Positions 19,128-31,300 of a stretch of 64,000 bases of DNA are shown one piece after another (the stretch's first letter is position 1; each line of letters starts with the position of its first letter). The position numbers and the translations under genes were made by a program. Below the pieces are notes generated by a model. That model saw only the letters and a list, made by a program, of their open reading frames with translations. It ran no database searches and was not told the DNA's origin. The DNA lies in assembly GCA_014529385.2 (NCBI GenBank), contig CM043942.1, positions 21,312,991-21,376,990 of the forward strand. The letters run 5' to 3'. This DNA is from Adiantum capillus-veneris. Its lineage: Eukaryota; Streptophyta; Polypodiopsida; Polypodiales; Pteridaceae.

Positions 19128-21497
19128 TTCAAACTTTCATAACACCATGGGGATGTTTTGCTTACATAGTGATTCCTTTTGGCCTCACCAACTCTCTGGC
19201 CACATTCCGACACTATGTAACTTTTGTCTTCCAACCATACTTTGGTAAGTCAATACAGGTTTTCATAGATGATTTCTGTATCTACAGTTATCTCTCCCTT
19301 CATTTGAGCAAGGTTTATGATGGCCTGGCTAGGCTGCAAAGGAATTGAGGCTGACCCAAGCAACGTTCAAGCTTTAGTATCTTTGTCATTGCCCACAACA
19401 GCTAAGCAATTGGTCTCTTTTCTTCAGAAGGTAAGGTACTTGAGTAGGTTCATCCACTTGCTCTCTCAGGTGGTTCCCCCTCTACAACAAGTCACCCATA
19501 GAGATGTCTTCCTATGGAGTGAAGAAAATGAGAAACAATTAGCGAAGTGAAACAGATCCTGGCTACACTTCCCACCATTGCACCCCCTAGCCATTTTATG
19601 TTAACCTTAGTGTAGGGAGTGATACAATTGGAGCCGTACTAATGCAGAATGACCCCCAAACCTCTTTCATGCGTCCTATTTACTTCTTTAGTCACATCAT
19701 GACCCTATTAGAAAAAGGATTCACCACAGTAGAGCACATGGTGCTTGCATTGATGTTTGCCACTACAAAGTTCCGCTCTTATCTATTGCGTAGACCCTTT
19801 GTAATTCCAACAGTGAAAGAGGTCTTTCCATATGTGATGCAACACATGGATGTCTCATCTAGAATCTCTAAGTGGCTCATTAGATTACAAGAGTTCAATT
19901 ACACTATGCAAGTGGAGAACTCCACCAGGGATAGTCGAGCTGGTATTCTTACTCATCGTCACTATGAGAAGAAGGTAAAGGTCAACACAGAAGGTAAAGG
20001 AGTGACACCAATTGTGAAAATTCCTATGCTAGAAGGAGCTCACTCTCTTTTCTTTGATGGAGCATTCAAAAGAACAATGGACCAGGCTATAGCTGGCATC
20101 ATCATTTACAATGAGCAAAAGGAAAAGGTATTCTCTATTGGGCAGTTTCTACACTCCCACTCCAGCAACGAAGCAGAGTACACGGCCCTAGTTTTTGGAT
20201 TAGAACAATGTGTTTTAAAAGGAGTTCAACACCTTAATGTGTTTGGCGATGCCATGCTCTTAATAAAGAAACAGATAAATGGCACTTGGATTTGTAAAAA
20301 TCAGGTTTTGCTTGGCCAATTACGCCAAGTTAAGGATCTTTTATACCAATCCTACCATGACGGTGTTGGCGGTGGCCACTTTGCTCTAGATATAACTAGC
20401 TGTATGAATATTCTACAGGCATGATTCTCTTGGCCTAGTCTGAACATGGATGTGCATCATTGGTGTAAAACAAGCCGAGCTTGTCAAGTATCTAGTGATC
20501 AAGCACTAACCTATGAGACACAGACTCCTATCATCTCATATGGCCTGTTTGAGAAGTGGGTGATAGATGCAATTGGTCCTTTACCAAGGTCCCAGTCAAG
20601 TAAACTATACATTCTAGCTGGTGTAGACTACATGACCCGATAGGCGAAAGCAGCAGCCACCACACGCATCACAGTCCAAGAAGTGGAGAAGTTCATATTT
20701 GAGCACATTTATTGCCACTTTGGCACACCTTTGGAGATGATATCAGATAGAGGGCCAAGTTTCAGAGGGGACATGGTGGTAGAATTGATGAAAAAGTTAG
20801 GCATCACACGTTGACACTCCACTCCATACTATCCAAAGTGCAATGATCTAGTGGAAAAGGTAAACGACATGATCTGTAAGTAGGTGAATAACCACACAAG
20901 TGATTGGGATAAGCATCTCATGGCTGCTCTTTGGGCCTATCGCACGACATTCTAACATCACTAGGTTTCACCCCTTTTATCTAGTATATGGAAAAGAGGC
21001 CATTCTACCCATTGAGGTACAGATATCCAGCTTGTGAGTCATGGCTAGTCAGTTACAATGCCCGATTGCCCATCTTTGCAACCACATCTTAAATCTAGAA
21101 AGGCTTCAGCTAGATAGGGAAGATGAAATCAACCACTATGCAATGCAAGCAGAACGACGCCGACTCACATTCAATCAAGGGCTTAAGGAAAAGGGTCTGA
21201 AGAAAGGCATGTTAGTATTGAGATACGACAACAGATTTGAAACTAGGTAATATAAGAAGTTTCAACCCAGATGGGAAGGGCCATTCATCGTCAAAAAGAG
21301 ATACGCCAATGGCAGCTACAAATTGATGGAAGCAGATGGTTGAATTCACAAGACCAGAGTCAATGGATGGAGGCTAAAAAGGTACTTCTTAAGGTTTGAT
21401 CCATAGTTCATGCTAGATATTCTAGAGGAGGAAGAGCCCTCCAACTCTATTGCTAGAGAGTCAGAAGCAGAGCTAGAGGTATAAATGCCTCTAGCCA
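19127..21497 (+). pseudogene. Ty3/gypsy pol fragment (partial RT, RNase H x2, integrase)
   Basis: Starts abruptly in mid reverse transcriptase (FQTFITPWGCFAYIVIPFGL; active site VFIDDFC at about 19267). It continues through the RT thumb/RNase H (19,370-19,980), a second RNase H-like domain (LFFDGAFKR, SSNEAEYTALVFGLE, VFGDAMLLIKK; about 20,045-20,350), the integrase zinc finger and core (DAIGPLP, SDRGPSFRG; about 20,440-20,960) and the GPF-type C-terminus (WEGPFIV; about 21,270). Several stops and a frameshift inactivate it. The second RNase H places it in the Tat lineage, as for the element at 25.65-34.29 kb, to which it is similar in sequence. It interrupts the LINE sequence on its left. 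Confidence 0.85.
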
Positions 21498-21510
21498 GAA
21501 GGGGAGGGCT
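21498..21510 (+). other. Polypurine tract of the gypsy fragment
   Basis: AGAAGGGGAGGGC, followed by TAA and TGTGGCC, lies just after the end of the pol frame. It marks the expected start of a 3' LTR at 21513. Confidence 0.6.
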
Positions 21511-21512
21511 AA

Positions 21513-21891
21513 TGTGGCCAGCTTTGAGAAGCTACGGCCGTAGGAACCAACCCCAACTGGGGAGCTTCATAATGCAATTTAAAAAATATATATTTTTTTG
21601 TCTGTAGAAGACCGTCACCGCCACCCTCTCTCTTCCCCTTTGCTCATGCATGCACCCACAGTGGGCCGCCGCCCTCCCCATTGGCATCACCCTCTCCCTC
21701 TCCTCCATTATCCCCCCTCTCTCTCCTTCATTATTGCATGCAACCATAGGCTCTCTCTCTCCCTCTTGTTTGTCAACCTGGGGGGGCACCATGAAGCAAA
21801 GCTCACCTGCTCCCTCTCTCTCTCCCTCACCCGCTCCCTCACCGGCTTTCTTAGCCTCTCTCTCTCTCTCTCTCCCTTGTTCAATATCACG

Positions 21892-21922
<31 letters not shown>

Positions 21923-21980
21923 TGTGTCGTCACCAGCTAGGGGCCACCACCCTCTCTCTCTCCCTTATCCTCCATAAAAG

Positions 21981-22023
<43 letters not shown>

Positions 22024-22102
22024 ACACACCACATACCCTCTCTATCAGCCTCTCTCTCCCCATCTCTCACACCTTCCTCTCTCCCTCTCTCTCGTTCACT
22101 CA

Positions 22103-22144
<42 letters not shown>

Positions 22145-22180
22145 CTGTATCCATAGCAGCCAAAAAACAAATCTCTCTCT
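21513..22180 (+). repeat. Putative truncated 3' LTR dominated by CT microsatellites
   Basis: Begins TGTGGCCAGC after the polypurine tract. From about 21,625 to 22,140 it consists largely of (CT)n and CTCCCT runs on the + strand. It is cut off by the LINE sequence at 22181. The LTR assignment rests on position only, since no partner LTR is in the window. Confidence 0.45.
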
Positions 22181-22340
22181 CACTCTTCGTGTTCTCATGG
22201 AGGAAAGTCGGTTGAAAGGCAAGCGATTGTATTGTTGTTTTGTGGACTTTAAGAAAGCCTTTGATATGATTCCACGTAACAATTTGTGGAGAAGGATGGA
22301 AGAACTCCAAGTGCCAAGTGAGTTTATGCTTGCGGTTTCT
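22181..22340 (+). repeat. Right arm of LINE inverted duplication
   Basis: Inverted counterpart of 17500-17659; see that entry. It forms the first 160 bases of the + strand LINE piece. Confidence 0.85.
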
Positions 22341-23840
22341 CGAATCTATGAGAAGGTGATTTGTCAATTGCGCATGGGAAGAGAAATTTCAGAAATTTTT
22401 GTAAGCACTATTGGGGTTAAACAAGGATGTCCATTGTCACCAACTCTCTTTGGTCTATGCATCGATCAATTGGAACAAATGGTACTTGACTTTATGCAAG
22501 AAGAAGGCATTGAAGAGGTCACTATTTGCAATGCGGTAATCATGCTTTTGTTGTATGCGGATGATGTAGTGCTTCTAGCACACACTTTAGAAGATGCACA
22601 AAAGCTTATGGTTGTCCTTGAGAACTTTTGCTTGCATAGTGGGCTGATTGTAAATGAATCCAAAACAAAGGTTATGCTTGTGAAAACCAACCATAAGGAG
22701 AAGCCATGCATTGTGTACAACAACGAGACACTTGAAGTTGTTGAGAGCTTTAAGTACCTTGGCCTTGAGGTTCCATCCAATCACAAGTGGCATGAATGTG
22801 CTATGCGTCGTTTGGAAGCGGGAAAGAGAGCATATTATGCATTTGAGAACATGTGTAATGCGGGAAACATCAAGTGTTGGGTTCTCAAGAAGTATCTTTT
22901 TGATGCATTGGTGACACCGGTTCTTCTGTATGGAGTTGAAGTGTGGGGCGGGAGCATCTCAAAGTCTACTTGGAAAGAGTTTGAGAATGTCCAAAAGCGT
23001 TTTCTTACAAACTTTCCCCAAGTTAAGACACAAACACCATATATGCTCTTACTTCTTGAGTCGGGATCTCTTCCAATTGAGGTTATGGGCATGGAAAGGG
23101 TTGTGGAGTACATGATAAAGATGCGTCAAAACCCCTCACATCGACTTCCTACAATTGCATGGGAAGCAAGCAAAAAAGTTCAAAAGACGCATAAAAGCAA
23201 GATCTTGAGCACGGGATGGATGCAAGACATAAAGAAGTGGTTTGGGAGATGGGATGCATTACACTTGCTACATGATGCTTCAATTGACTCTCAAGTGAAT
23301 GAAGCTTTTCTACTAACGCCAATGTATTACGGCTTGGGAGAAATCCGGTGGGTCACGCTTCATACATTACACCACCTATATTGCCCCCAACTACAAAACC
23401 ATGTTCTTCGCTGAGAGAGGAAACCGTACTCACACTTACATGCTTGAGCCTATTCCCTTGTCCGCGATACGCACTATCGCAGCAATTCGGCTTAGCTCCC
23501 ATTTCCTTCGATGCGAGATAGGGCGTTGGGGCAATGGAGAAGAGTCAAATCGATTGTGCACATTATGCTCACTGCAAGTTCGAGAGTCTGAGTACCACAC
23601 ACTACTAGAGTGCTCAGCTTTTGATCACATCCGAACTTGCTTCTCTCACATTTTCAGCCATAACTTAGACCTACACACTTTCCTCTCCCAGCCAAAGTGT
23701 GGGCTCTCCATTGCGACTCTCATCACTACAATTTTGGAGCATCGAGAGTCACTCATCAGCTATACACATACTACATCACATGTAACTTTGGTCCCATAGG
23801 TCATATTTGACCTCCGAGGACGATAATAAAATCTATCGAT
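22181..23840 (+). pseudogene. LINE (L1-like) ORF2, 3' half: reverse transcriptase and C-terminal zinc knuckle
   Basis: The 405-codon frame at 22197-23414 is open. It holds the non-LTR RT motifs KAFDMIPR, GVKQGCPLSPTLF and the active site YADD (22554-22565, residue about 120), then the thumb (ESKTKVM, FKYLGLEVPS) and connection region. A single-base frameshift near 23,405 leads to the final 132 codons (to 23799) with a CCHC-type finger CTLCSLQVRESEYHTLLEC (C-x2-C-x9-H-x4-C). The 3' end is near 23,830-23,840 (aataaaatctatc), where a CT microsatellite begins. The 5' end is truncated in mid-RT against microsatellite DNA. Compared with the reverse-strand half it is better preserved. Confidence 0.85.
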
Positions 23841-24036
23841 CTCTCTCTCTCACTCTCTCTCTCTCGTTTCCCCACCCATACACACCCATATACACACACA
23901 AACCTACACACATACATACTCACATATACACACACACACTCACATACTCTCTCTCCCCCCCCCCCCCCCCCCCCCCCACTGTCGCTCTCTCTCCCACTCG
24001 CGCTCTCTCTCCAATTCTCACCCTTGTTCAGCCATG

Positions 24037-24074
<38 letters not shown>

Positions 24075-24250
24075 CTCAGCAAAGTATCTCTCTCTCTCTC
24101 TCTACCTATACACACATACACACTTACCATACACACTCACACACTTACAAGCGCATACACACAATTATATACACCCACACATTTACACACACTCATGAGC
24201 ATGTGCACATACACACACAAGTACACTGCACGCATGAGCGCATGCACACA
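23841..24250 (+). repeat. Microsatellite block: (CT)n, (CA)n and a 23-base poly-C run
   Basis: CT runs at 23841-23870, 23983-24012 and 24037-24103, CA-rich runs at 23878-23945 and 24105-24225, and 23 consecutive C at 23955-23977. Any open frame here is an artefact. It abuts the 3' end of the LINE. Confidence 0.9.
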
Positions 24251-24634
24251 TTGAAACAAACGGATGTAGGCCATATGCACACACATGAAGAAAAGACCGA
24301 AGGAGCTCAACATCGACGCCCAAACAACAAAAAAGGACGATCAAATCACATGGTGGAGATGATGAATCAAGAAATGACGCCAAAGGCATGCCTCGACCGG
24401 CCCCAAAAGTGACTGTGGGACGGGTGTCCAACCTCACTCCTATCTTGTTGCAGACATAGTGAGAACCACAATTAAATTGTCAATCCATGGATGAAGCTGA
24501 CTTGACTAGTGCATAGAGGCTACAAGAGGTTGTCAATCTCTTGGAAAACAACAAACAACTTGCATCTAACTCAAACTACACTCAAGTGATTGAAATCACG
24601 AAAAGCTAATCGCTCATCGACAAACAAATTGCAC

Positions 24635-25083
24635 ATTAGGTGAAGTTTGGACTCACAAAGGGGCCCTTTCAGGAGCTTGACTTTACCTCTCTCTACCAAA
24701 ACGGGCGTGTGGATAAATGTTTTCAAACAAACTCCAAAGTTGACGGAGGTTTGACAGTTGGAATTTCCTCTTTAAGCTCTATCTACTGATATATAGCACG
24801 CCATGAGATCCTCATATTTTAGAAGATTCTTTTCTTGATTCACCTATGATATGACAACTTTGTCGGAATCTAAGTGAATCAAAAAAATAATCTTCTAAAA
24901 TATGAGGAATATGATGGGGTGCTATATATCAATAGATAGAGATTGAAGAGAACATTCTAAATGTCAAACCTCCGCCAACTTTGGAATTTGTTTGCAAAAA
25001 TTTATCCATGCATCTGTTTTGGTAGAGAGAGGTAAAGTCAAACTTCTTTAAGGGCCCCTTTGTGAGTCCAAATCTCACCTAAT
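24635..25083. repeat. Long foldback (inverted repeat) element
   Basis: Two arms of about 209 bases (24635-24843 and 24874-25083) are reverse complements with few mismatches and enclose a 30-base loop. Outer ends read ATTAGGTGA...TCACCTAAT. Shared internal marks include GGACTCACAAAGGGGCCC, GACTTTACCTCTCTCTACC and CCTCATATTTTAGAAGATT. No frame of note is inside and no target duplication is evident. It resembles a MITE or a foldback transposon; a transcript would form a near-perfect long hairpin, a potential small-RNA source. Confidence 0.85.
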
Positions 25084-25649
25084 ATCCGTTACAGCATCAC
25101 AGTGACATCCAAACATAAGGAAACTTCTAGTAAATGCTTATAAGACCTAAGCACACATGCTTATGGTCTGATATCTCACTTTAGGTCAAGTGCAAAAATC
25201 ACAATTATTAATAGCAGTGGATTTTTGACCTAGTCGTTTTTGACCCAGAATGCATCTAAATGCTTAGGAATGATGCCCCAATAACCCGCCTATGATTAGT
25301 TTTTTATTTGAAGCTTAAATTCCTACTTATGATGAAATTAGGCCGCGGGTTGCGACCCTGGAGAGGGGGAATGGGGAAACACACCCAACACAAACACAAG
25401 GGCCTCTCTATAGCTTAGGTATCCACAAAACCCCTATCCTCTCGAAAAACACCTTCAAAAACACTCTTCTCACTAGCAGATCACCGATTGCTCAATTTTC
25501 ACTGCTCACACACTCCACAAGTCCACCGCACAATGCACACCTACCGCCGCGGTGTGTCTCCACCCTTACACACGCACACAACCGCTCAATCTCACTCTCT
25601 CACACAAAGAAACGTTGATCCGGGGGGGTACACACTTCCACACTACCGG
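25084..25649. other. No recognisable feature
   Basis: AT-rich to 25,320, then CA-rich sequence (cacacaca-type runs around 25,500-25,640). I see no coding or repeat structure that I can name. Confidence 0.5.
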
Positions 25650-26748
25650 TGTCAGGAGTTTTTTGGAGCAAGGGATTGCGCATATGTACATATACATGCA
25701 TGGGGCATCAAATAAAGGATTGCCCATTTTCCAGAGCAAGGTGGTTACGTGGGGCCCACATGTGTACAGGTAGGACAGGGTGTACATAGTGCAGCGATTT
25801 TCACTATTATCAATACTAGTGTGTTTTTTCTACAATAAGGAGGAGTTGGTAGCGCGTAAAACTTCTCGAGGAAGCTATCCACGGGCCGACGACGTGAGGT
25901 CAGCAGGTGTGTCAAATGGCATCTAGTGGCGTCAGGAGGGCGAACGACGTCAATATTTGCACGCAGATGAGGACGGACACAACGTGGGTGTTTTCTTGTG
26001 AGAGTTATGCAGAAAGGTCATCATTAGGACCACTTTTTGGGGCCACTTCACGTGGTGGCGAGATGCATTATTGGAAAAAAGCTGCGTGCCAGGTGTGCAA
26101 ATGATGCAAAAAGGTGACAACTATGCACTGCGAGGTCAGTTTTTGGCCTGTTCGGGGTCCGTTTGAGGTCATCTAAAAGGCCAAGGGTGCCCAACTAATA
26201 AAGCTAAGTGTGGGAACTGAAAAAACAAGAGAGAAGACCAAAAAAAACGTGGAGAAGAGAGGAGGAACAGCCGCAGGTGTGTTTTTGGTGTTTTTGGAGC
26301 CTGTTTTGGCCGTAAACTGCTCATCCGATGTCGGATTTGAGCACTTTGACATTGTAGATTGGGGTTTTGGGTCGTTCCGGACGCGATGGCGCTGTCCATT
26401 TTGCCAAATTCCTCACTCTTTTTCTGCTGTTTTTCTGTGTAATCTTCTCCGATGAGTGAAGCTTCTTCTCCAATTTGTGATTGTATCTGGTATCTTTTAC
26501 CCATATTGTGTGAGCTGTTTGCCCCATTGGTGTTGGCCCAAGCTCATTTGTATCTAAACATCAGAAGTTCTTCTTTTTTGAGTTGAGTTTTTGTGTGTGT
26601 GTGTGTGTGTGTGTCTGTGTGGAGTGGGCAAGTGGATAGTCTCTCTCCTCTCACTCCAGAGGTGTGTTCCCTGTCTCGGCCAGGTGTGTTGTCTAAGTCG
26701 AGTGGTGCCCCATAGTGTGTGTGTGTATCATTCCAAGAGTGTGTGTCG
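25650..26748 (+). repeat. 5' LTR of the Tat-like element
   Basis: Begins TGTCAGGAGTTTTTTGG, matching 33178 onward; similarity ends after GTGTGTGTC at about 26748. It contains a (GT)n run at 26590-26615. Confidence 0.9.
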
Positions 26749-26761
26749 GCTCACATTCATT

Positions 26762-26779
26762 TGGCTCCCCCACTGAGGA
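26762..26779 (+). promoter_or_regulatory. Candidate primer binding site
   Basis: TGGCTCCCCCACTGAGGA lies about 14 bases after the LTR. It starts with the TGG expected for pairing with a tRNA CCA end, but I cannot match it confidently to a particular tRNA. Confidence 0.4.
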
Positions 26780-26820
26780 TCTTCTTCGAGTACCTTCTGC
26801 TTCGAGCTTCGAGCTTCGGG

Positions 26821-26901
26821 ATTACAAGTTGCAGATTACAGGTTACAGGTTACAGGTTACAGGGACAGGTACAGGTACAGGTGATTCACACAGGTACAGG
26901 T
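26821..26901 (+). repeat. Short GTTACAG / ACAGGT tandem repeats in leader
   Basis: Irregular 6-7 base repeats (ttacagg, acaggt) directly downstream of the primer site region; part of the untranslated leader. Confidence 0.8.
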
Positions 26902-27797
26902 AGCTGGAGAACAATGATATACTAGCAGTGATGTCACTTGCAGTTGTTGTGGGAATGCATCACTTGGCGCCTATTTGAGCGCATTATCTGCTGGATTGTA
27001 CGTTACTTGTGGAAACTGCCATTGTACGCATTTGTGGAGCCATACTTGGTTGTATTTGGCAGTCCCAGCCATTTCTGAGACTTGGTCTGGAAGATGGTCA
27101 TTTCTGAGACTTGACTATATGCGATTTGCATTAGCCTTCGTGTGAGGGTCGATAGCGTGAGGTTTTTATTGAGCTGGGGGATTCTCAAATGTGGAGATCC
27201 TTTCGGTGATACAGGTAGCTGGAGCACCCTTTTTGTGACCTCCCCATAGGCTATGTACTAGTGAGTCCTACTTGATGCTCGGGTTCTATTGTTGACAGTT
27301 TATGCATACATAGACAGTCTATATTTTGGGTTCCTACTGCTCTACTTCTGGGGAAACTCTGTCAAAATTTTCCCAAGTTATGATGGCTGGTTTTTTGGTA
27401 TTTTGAGCCATTTATGCTGTTATGCTGCTAAAATTTTGGCAAAATCAGAGGTTGAGTCAGGTGTGCCTTCTTGGGAGCTTCATGGTTGGCTTTGATGGAT
27501 GATCAAAATGGCCCTCAGTTCACTCCTTTTCATTTAACTCAAAGGATTCAGATTAATGTTCATGTGTCCAAGAAGATCTTTTTCCAGCAGCGCATAGTAT
27601 TTATGTTTGGGCCAAGAAGGTTACGAGAGATCTTGGAATGTCCTTTGCCTGTTGTAATTCCGATGATCAACTATGAAAACTCATTTGATGTGCATGTGTT
27701 TGTTCTCATCTAAACCTGAGCTCCATTGAAGTTTCTGGGGATTGGGTAGTGAAAAGTTTTGGGTTCTTGCACGTGTGTTTGAAGGGGTTCTCTAGCC

Positions 27798-28313
27798 ATG
27801 GCTTTCTCTTATCCGGAGTTTCATGGAAGAAGTGATGAAGATGTGGAGGACTTTCTGGAAAAGATGGAGGTTGCCTACATTAGCAACCAGATTCATGACC
27901 CTACGCAAATGTTACGCCTTCTCCAAATTTGTTAGAAGAGTGATGCACGAGTTTGGTCCAAGGCATTTGAAGAGGAGTTGCGTATGGCTGATCCACCTAT
28001 AAGATTGAGTTGGGACAATCTAAGGCATGGATTGGAAGTGGAGTTTGTGAAGATAGAAGACCCTGACAAGGTGTGGCAAGAAGTACAGGCTTTGGTGCAA
28101 AAGGAAGGTGAGCCAGTAGATGCGTATATACGAAAGTTTTCATTGGCATGGGAGCGGATGTGCAAGGCTTTAGCACCACAGGTACCCCCGCCTGACATGA
28201 TGAAGAAGGACAGGTTCTTGGCTGGTCTTTGGGAGAATATACGTTGGAGAGTGGAGCTAAAGAAGCCTAGGACATATGAGGATGCACTAGAGGTAGCAAG
28301 GAACAAAGAGTAG
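27798..28313 (+). pseudogene. Gag of the Tat-like element, broken by two TAG codons
   Basis: The frame begins at ATG 27798 (MAFSYPEFHG) and is in phase with pol. It shows a Gag core: EDFLEKMEVAY, ARVWSKAFEEEL, WDNLRHGLEVEF, ESVD-like EPVDAYIRKFSLAWERM and RFLAGLWENIRW. In-frame TAG codons stand at 27933-27935 and 28311-28313; each fits a CAG-to-TAG change. Without them the frame would run uninterrupted from 27798 to 33149 as one Gag-Pol polyprotein of about 1780 codons. Translation as it stands would give only a short N-terminal peptide. Confidence 0.8.
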
Positions 28314-28325
28314 AAGCTGAGGAAA

Positions 28326-31300
28326 ATGAGCCAGTTAGGGGTGGAGTCTTTGCCCATGAGGTCTAAATTTCAGCCTATGGACTCGTTACAAGGTCGCATG
28401 CCAGGGGTTCATCACGAACCAATGGTTCCTGTTACTACTCAGGTTATGCCAGCAGTGGTCACTACATCAGTGCAAGATGATGGGCTAAGGCAAGACATGA
28501 GGCAAGTGGTAGATTTGATGAAGAATCTCAGCCTAAACATGATAGGTCAAGTGGGAAATAATCGAGGTCGAGGGAGGTTTGCAAATCAGTCAGGAGGTGA
28601 AGAAAGGCCTAGGAATGGTGTTGGACAAAGCAATGGTAGGTTTTGGAGGCAGACGCCCACATGTTATAATTGTGGAGAGTTGGGTCACATCAGCCCGCAA
28701 TGTGATAAGCCACCAAGGATGGGGGGAGACATGTATCCATTGCCAAGACAGGTGCTAACTAGGTCAAAGGATTATGGCATCGAAATTAAGGGAGACGAAG
28801 GAACCAGTGGACTGACCCAGGAGGAAAAGGGAAAGACAAAAGTGCTAAGTGTAGTCACCTTGGAGAAGGCATCAAAGCTAGAGGATACATTAGTGATGCC
28901 TATTGGGAAGAGGACCACAGAGGATAAGGAAGGAAGAAGTGCCCCAGGTCCTAGTAAGAAGAAAGAAAAGAGCCATGAAGACGAGGATGTCAAGGCCAAG
29001 AGGAAAAGGAGAGCTCGTCGAAAGTTTCATGTTTCAGATTTTCCACTAGGGGATGGGCAATTAAGCTATGACTTGAGGGAGGATGTGACGAGCAGGAAGG
29101 CAGATGTTACTTTTGGGCAGCTTATAGAGATGGTGCCTAGGCTAAAGCGACAGTGGAAGAGGATGGTTAACCCAATGGAGAAAGAGCCAGAGAGAGGTTC
29201 AATGAAGGTGTTGGCAATGGACGAGCTACCAGACATTTATCCAATAGTAGATGTGTGGCATAAAAGGAAAAATTTGGGACAAGGTTATGTGGATGGCGGA
29301 GCCCAAATATGCGTCATAACACACTCATGCGTTGAGAAGATGGGTCTCACAGTGGCTGGGGTGTCAGGGTTTCGGATCAGATTGGCAAACCATCAAAAAG
29401 TAAAATGCTTGGGTGTTGTAAAGAGCTTAGAAGTGGAGGCATATGATGCAAAGGCAGTGGTTGATTTTCATGTGATGCCAGCAGGGTTGGGAGCATATCC
29501 TATTATACTGGGCAGACCATGGTTACGTGCAGTGGGAGCTGTTCAAGATTGGCGACATGGTACGATTAGCCTCTATGGAAAGACAGGTACCAAGAAGCTT
29601 TATAATATGGACACAAGGAAACGATTAGAGGAGCTTTATGAAGATGAGGATGAGTCTAGTGATGAAGACTCTTCCACGGTGACAGATGAGGACAGTGATA
29701 GCACTACCAGCAGTGATGAGGATGCTGATGTTGCATTTCTTTTGATGGATAAAGAAATCCAGGAGTGTGGTTTAGTTGCATTTGCGAAGGAAGTTGAAGA
29801 TGAAAGTGAAGGGCCTTATGAAGTGATTGAAGGGCTAATGCAAACCAAGGTTGAGTTGTCAAAGAAGCAGGAATTAATGACACAAATGATCAGTGGAGAC
29901 CTCTCAACTATGGAGAAGGATATATTTTTGCATATGCTGGCTAGTTTTCCTGATTTGTTCATTACTTCATATGAAGAGATCAGAGGGTTCAAGGGTGAAG
30001 AGATGCATATAGAGCTGAAAGAAGGTGCTAAGCCAGTGCGGCAAAGGCTAAGAAGGATGGGTCAAGAGCAAATGGAAGCCTTGCGGGTAGAGGTGGACAA
30101 GTTATTGAAGGCAGGGTTCATAGCTCCAGTGGAGACCACAGAATGGGTGAGTCCAGTTGTAGTCAGTCCAAAGAAGGATGGGAAGTGGAGAATTTGTGTG
30201 GATTTTAAACCCTTAAACGCAGCCACTAAGAAGAACCCATATCCTCTTCCATTCATCGATCAGATCTTGGATTCAGTGGCAGGTTATGAGAGGTACAGTG
30301 TGTGTGATGGTTTTTCAGGCTATTTTCAATTGAAGATTGCTCTTAAAGACCGCACAAAGACAACTTTTATTACGCCATGGGGCTGCTATTGCTACACAGT
30401 ATTGCCATTTGGGTTGTCAAATGGACCTTCCTTCTATCAAGAGAGAGCAAATTGGGTGTTGGAACCATTCATTGGTAGTTGTGTTAAAGCTTTTATGGAT
30501 GACTTCTGTGTCTATAGCAGTAGGGCTGATCACCATGAGAAGCTGCAGATGGTATTGGCTCGATATGATGAATGTGGAGGACAACTAAATCCAAAGAAAT
30601 GTCATCTAGCACAGCCAAGGGTGAAGTTATTGGGCCACATGGTGTTAGAAAATGGCATTGAGGCTGATCCAGACAAGGTTAAGTCTATTATTCTTCTTCC
30701 ATCACCTACGAGTACGAAGCAATTGGCAACCTTTATACACAAAGTGAAGTACATGGCAAGGTTTATTCCATTGTCTTCTCAGATTCTGTATCCATTACAA
30801 CAAGTGGCAAAGCATGATCCATTGCAATGGGATGACAAGTGTGAAGAAGTGTTTCAAGAGGTGAAAGAGGTGTTAGGGGGTTTGTCAGCCATGCAGGCTC
30901 CTGATTGGGAGAAAGTTTTTTATGTAAATCCATCAGTAGGGGATGATGCCATTGGAGCCATGCTATTGCAAAAGGGGAAGGGCAGCCATTATATGAGGCC
31001 AGTGTATTGTGCAAGCCGAGTGAAGTTGGTAGCGGAGAGAAAGTTATCGGAAGTAGAGCTAGTGATGGCCAGTGTAATATTTGCTTGTCAACGATTTCGT
31101 CATTACTTGCTACCACGGCCTTTTGTTTTCTTGACGAGTTATGCCTTTTTGCCACAGTTAATTAATGGTACTAACATGTCAAATGTAGTGAAGAAATGGG
31201 TAATTGAGTTGCAAGAGTTTGAGTTCTCTTTTCTAGTGGAAGATAGTACAAGGGCTACCCTGGCTGATTTGTTGACCTACAAGGAGAATCCCCTTATTGT

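Noticed and set aside
21598-22215. 205-codon frame made of SLSLSL repeats
   Set aside because: Produced by a CT microsatellite, as are the E/R repeats on the other strand; the same applies to 23807-24412 and 34772-35326.
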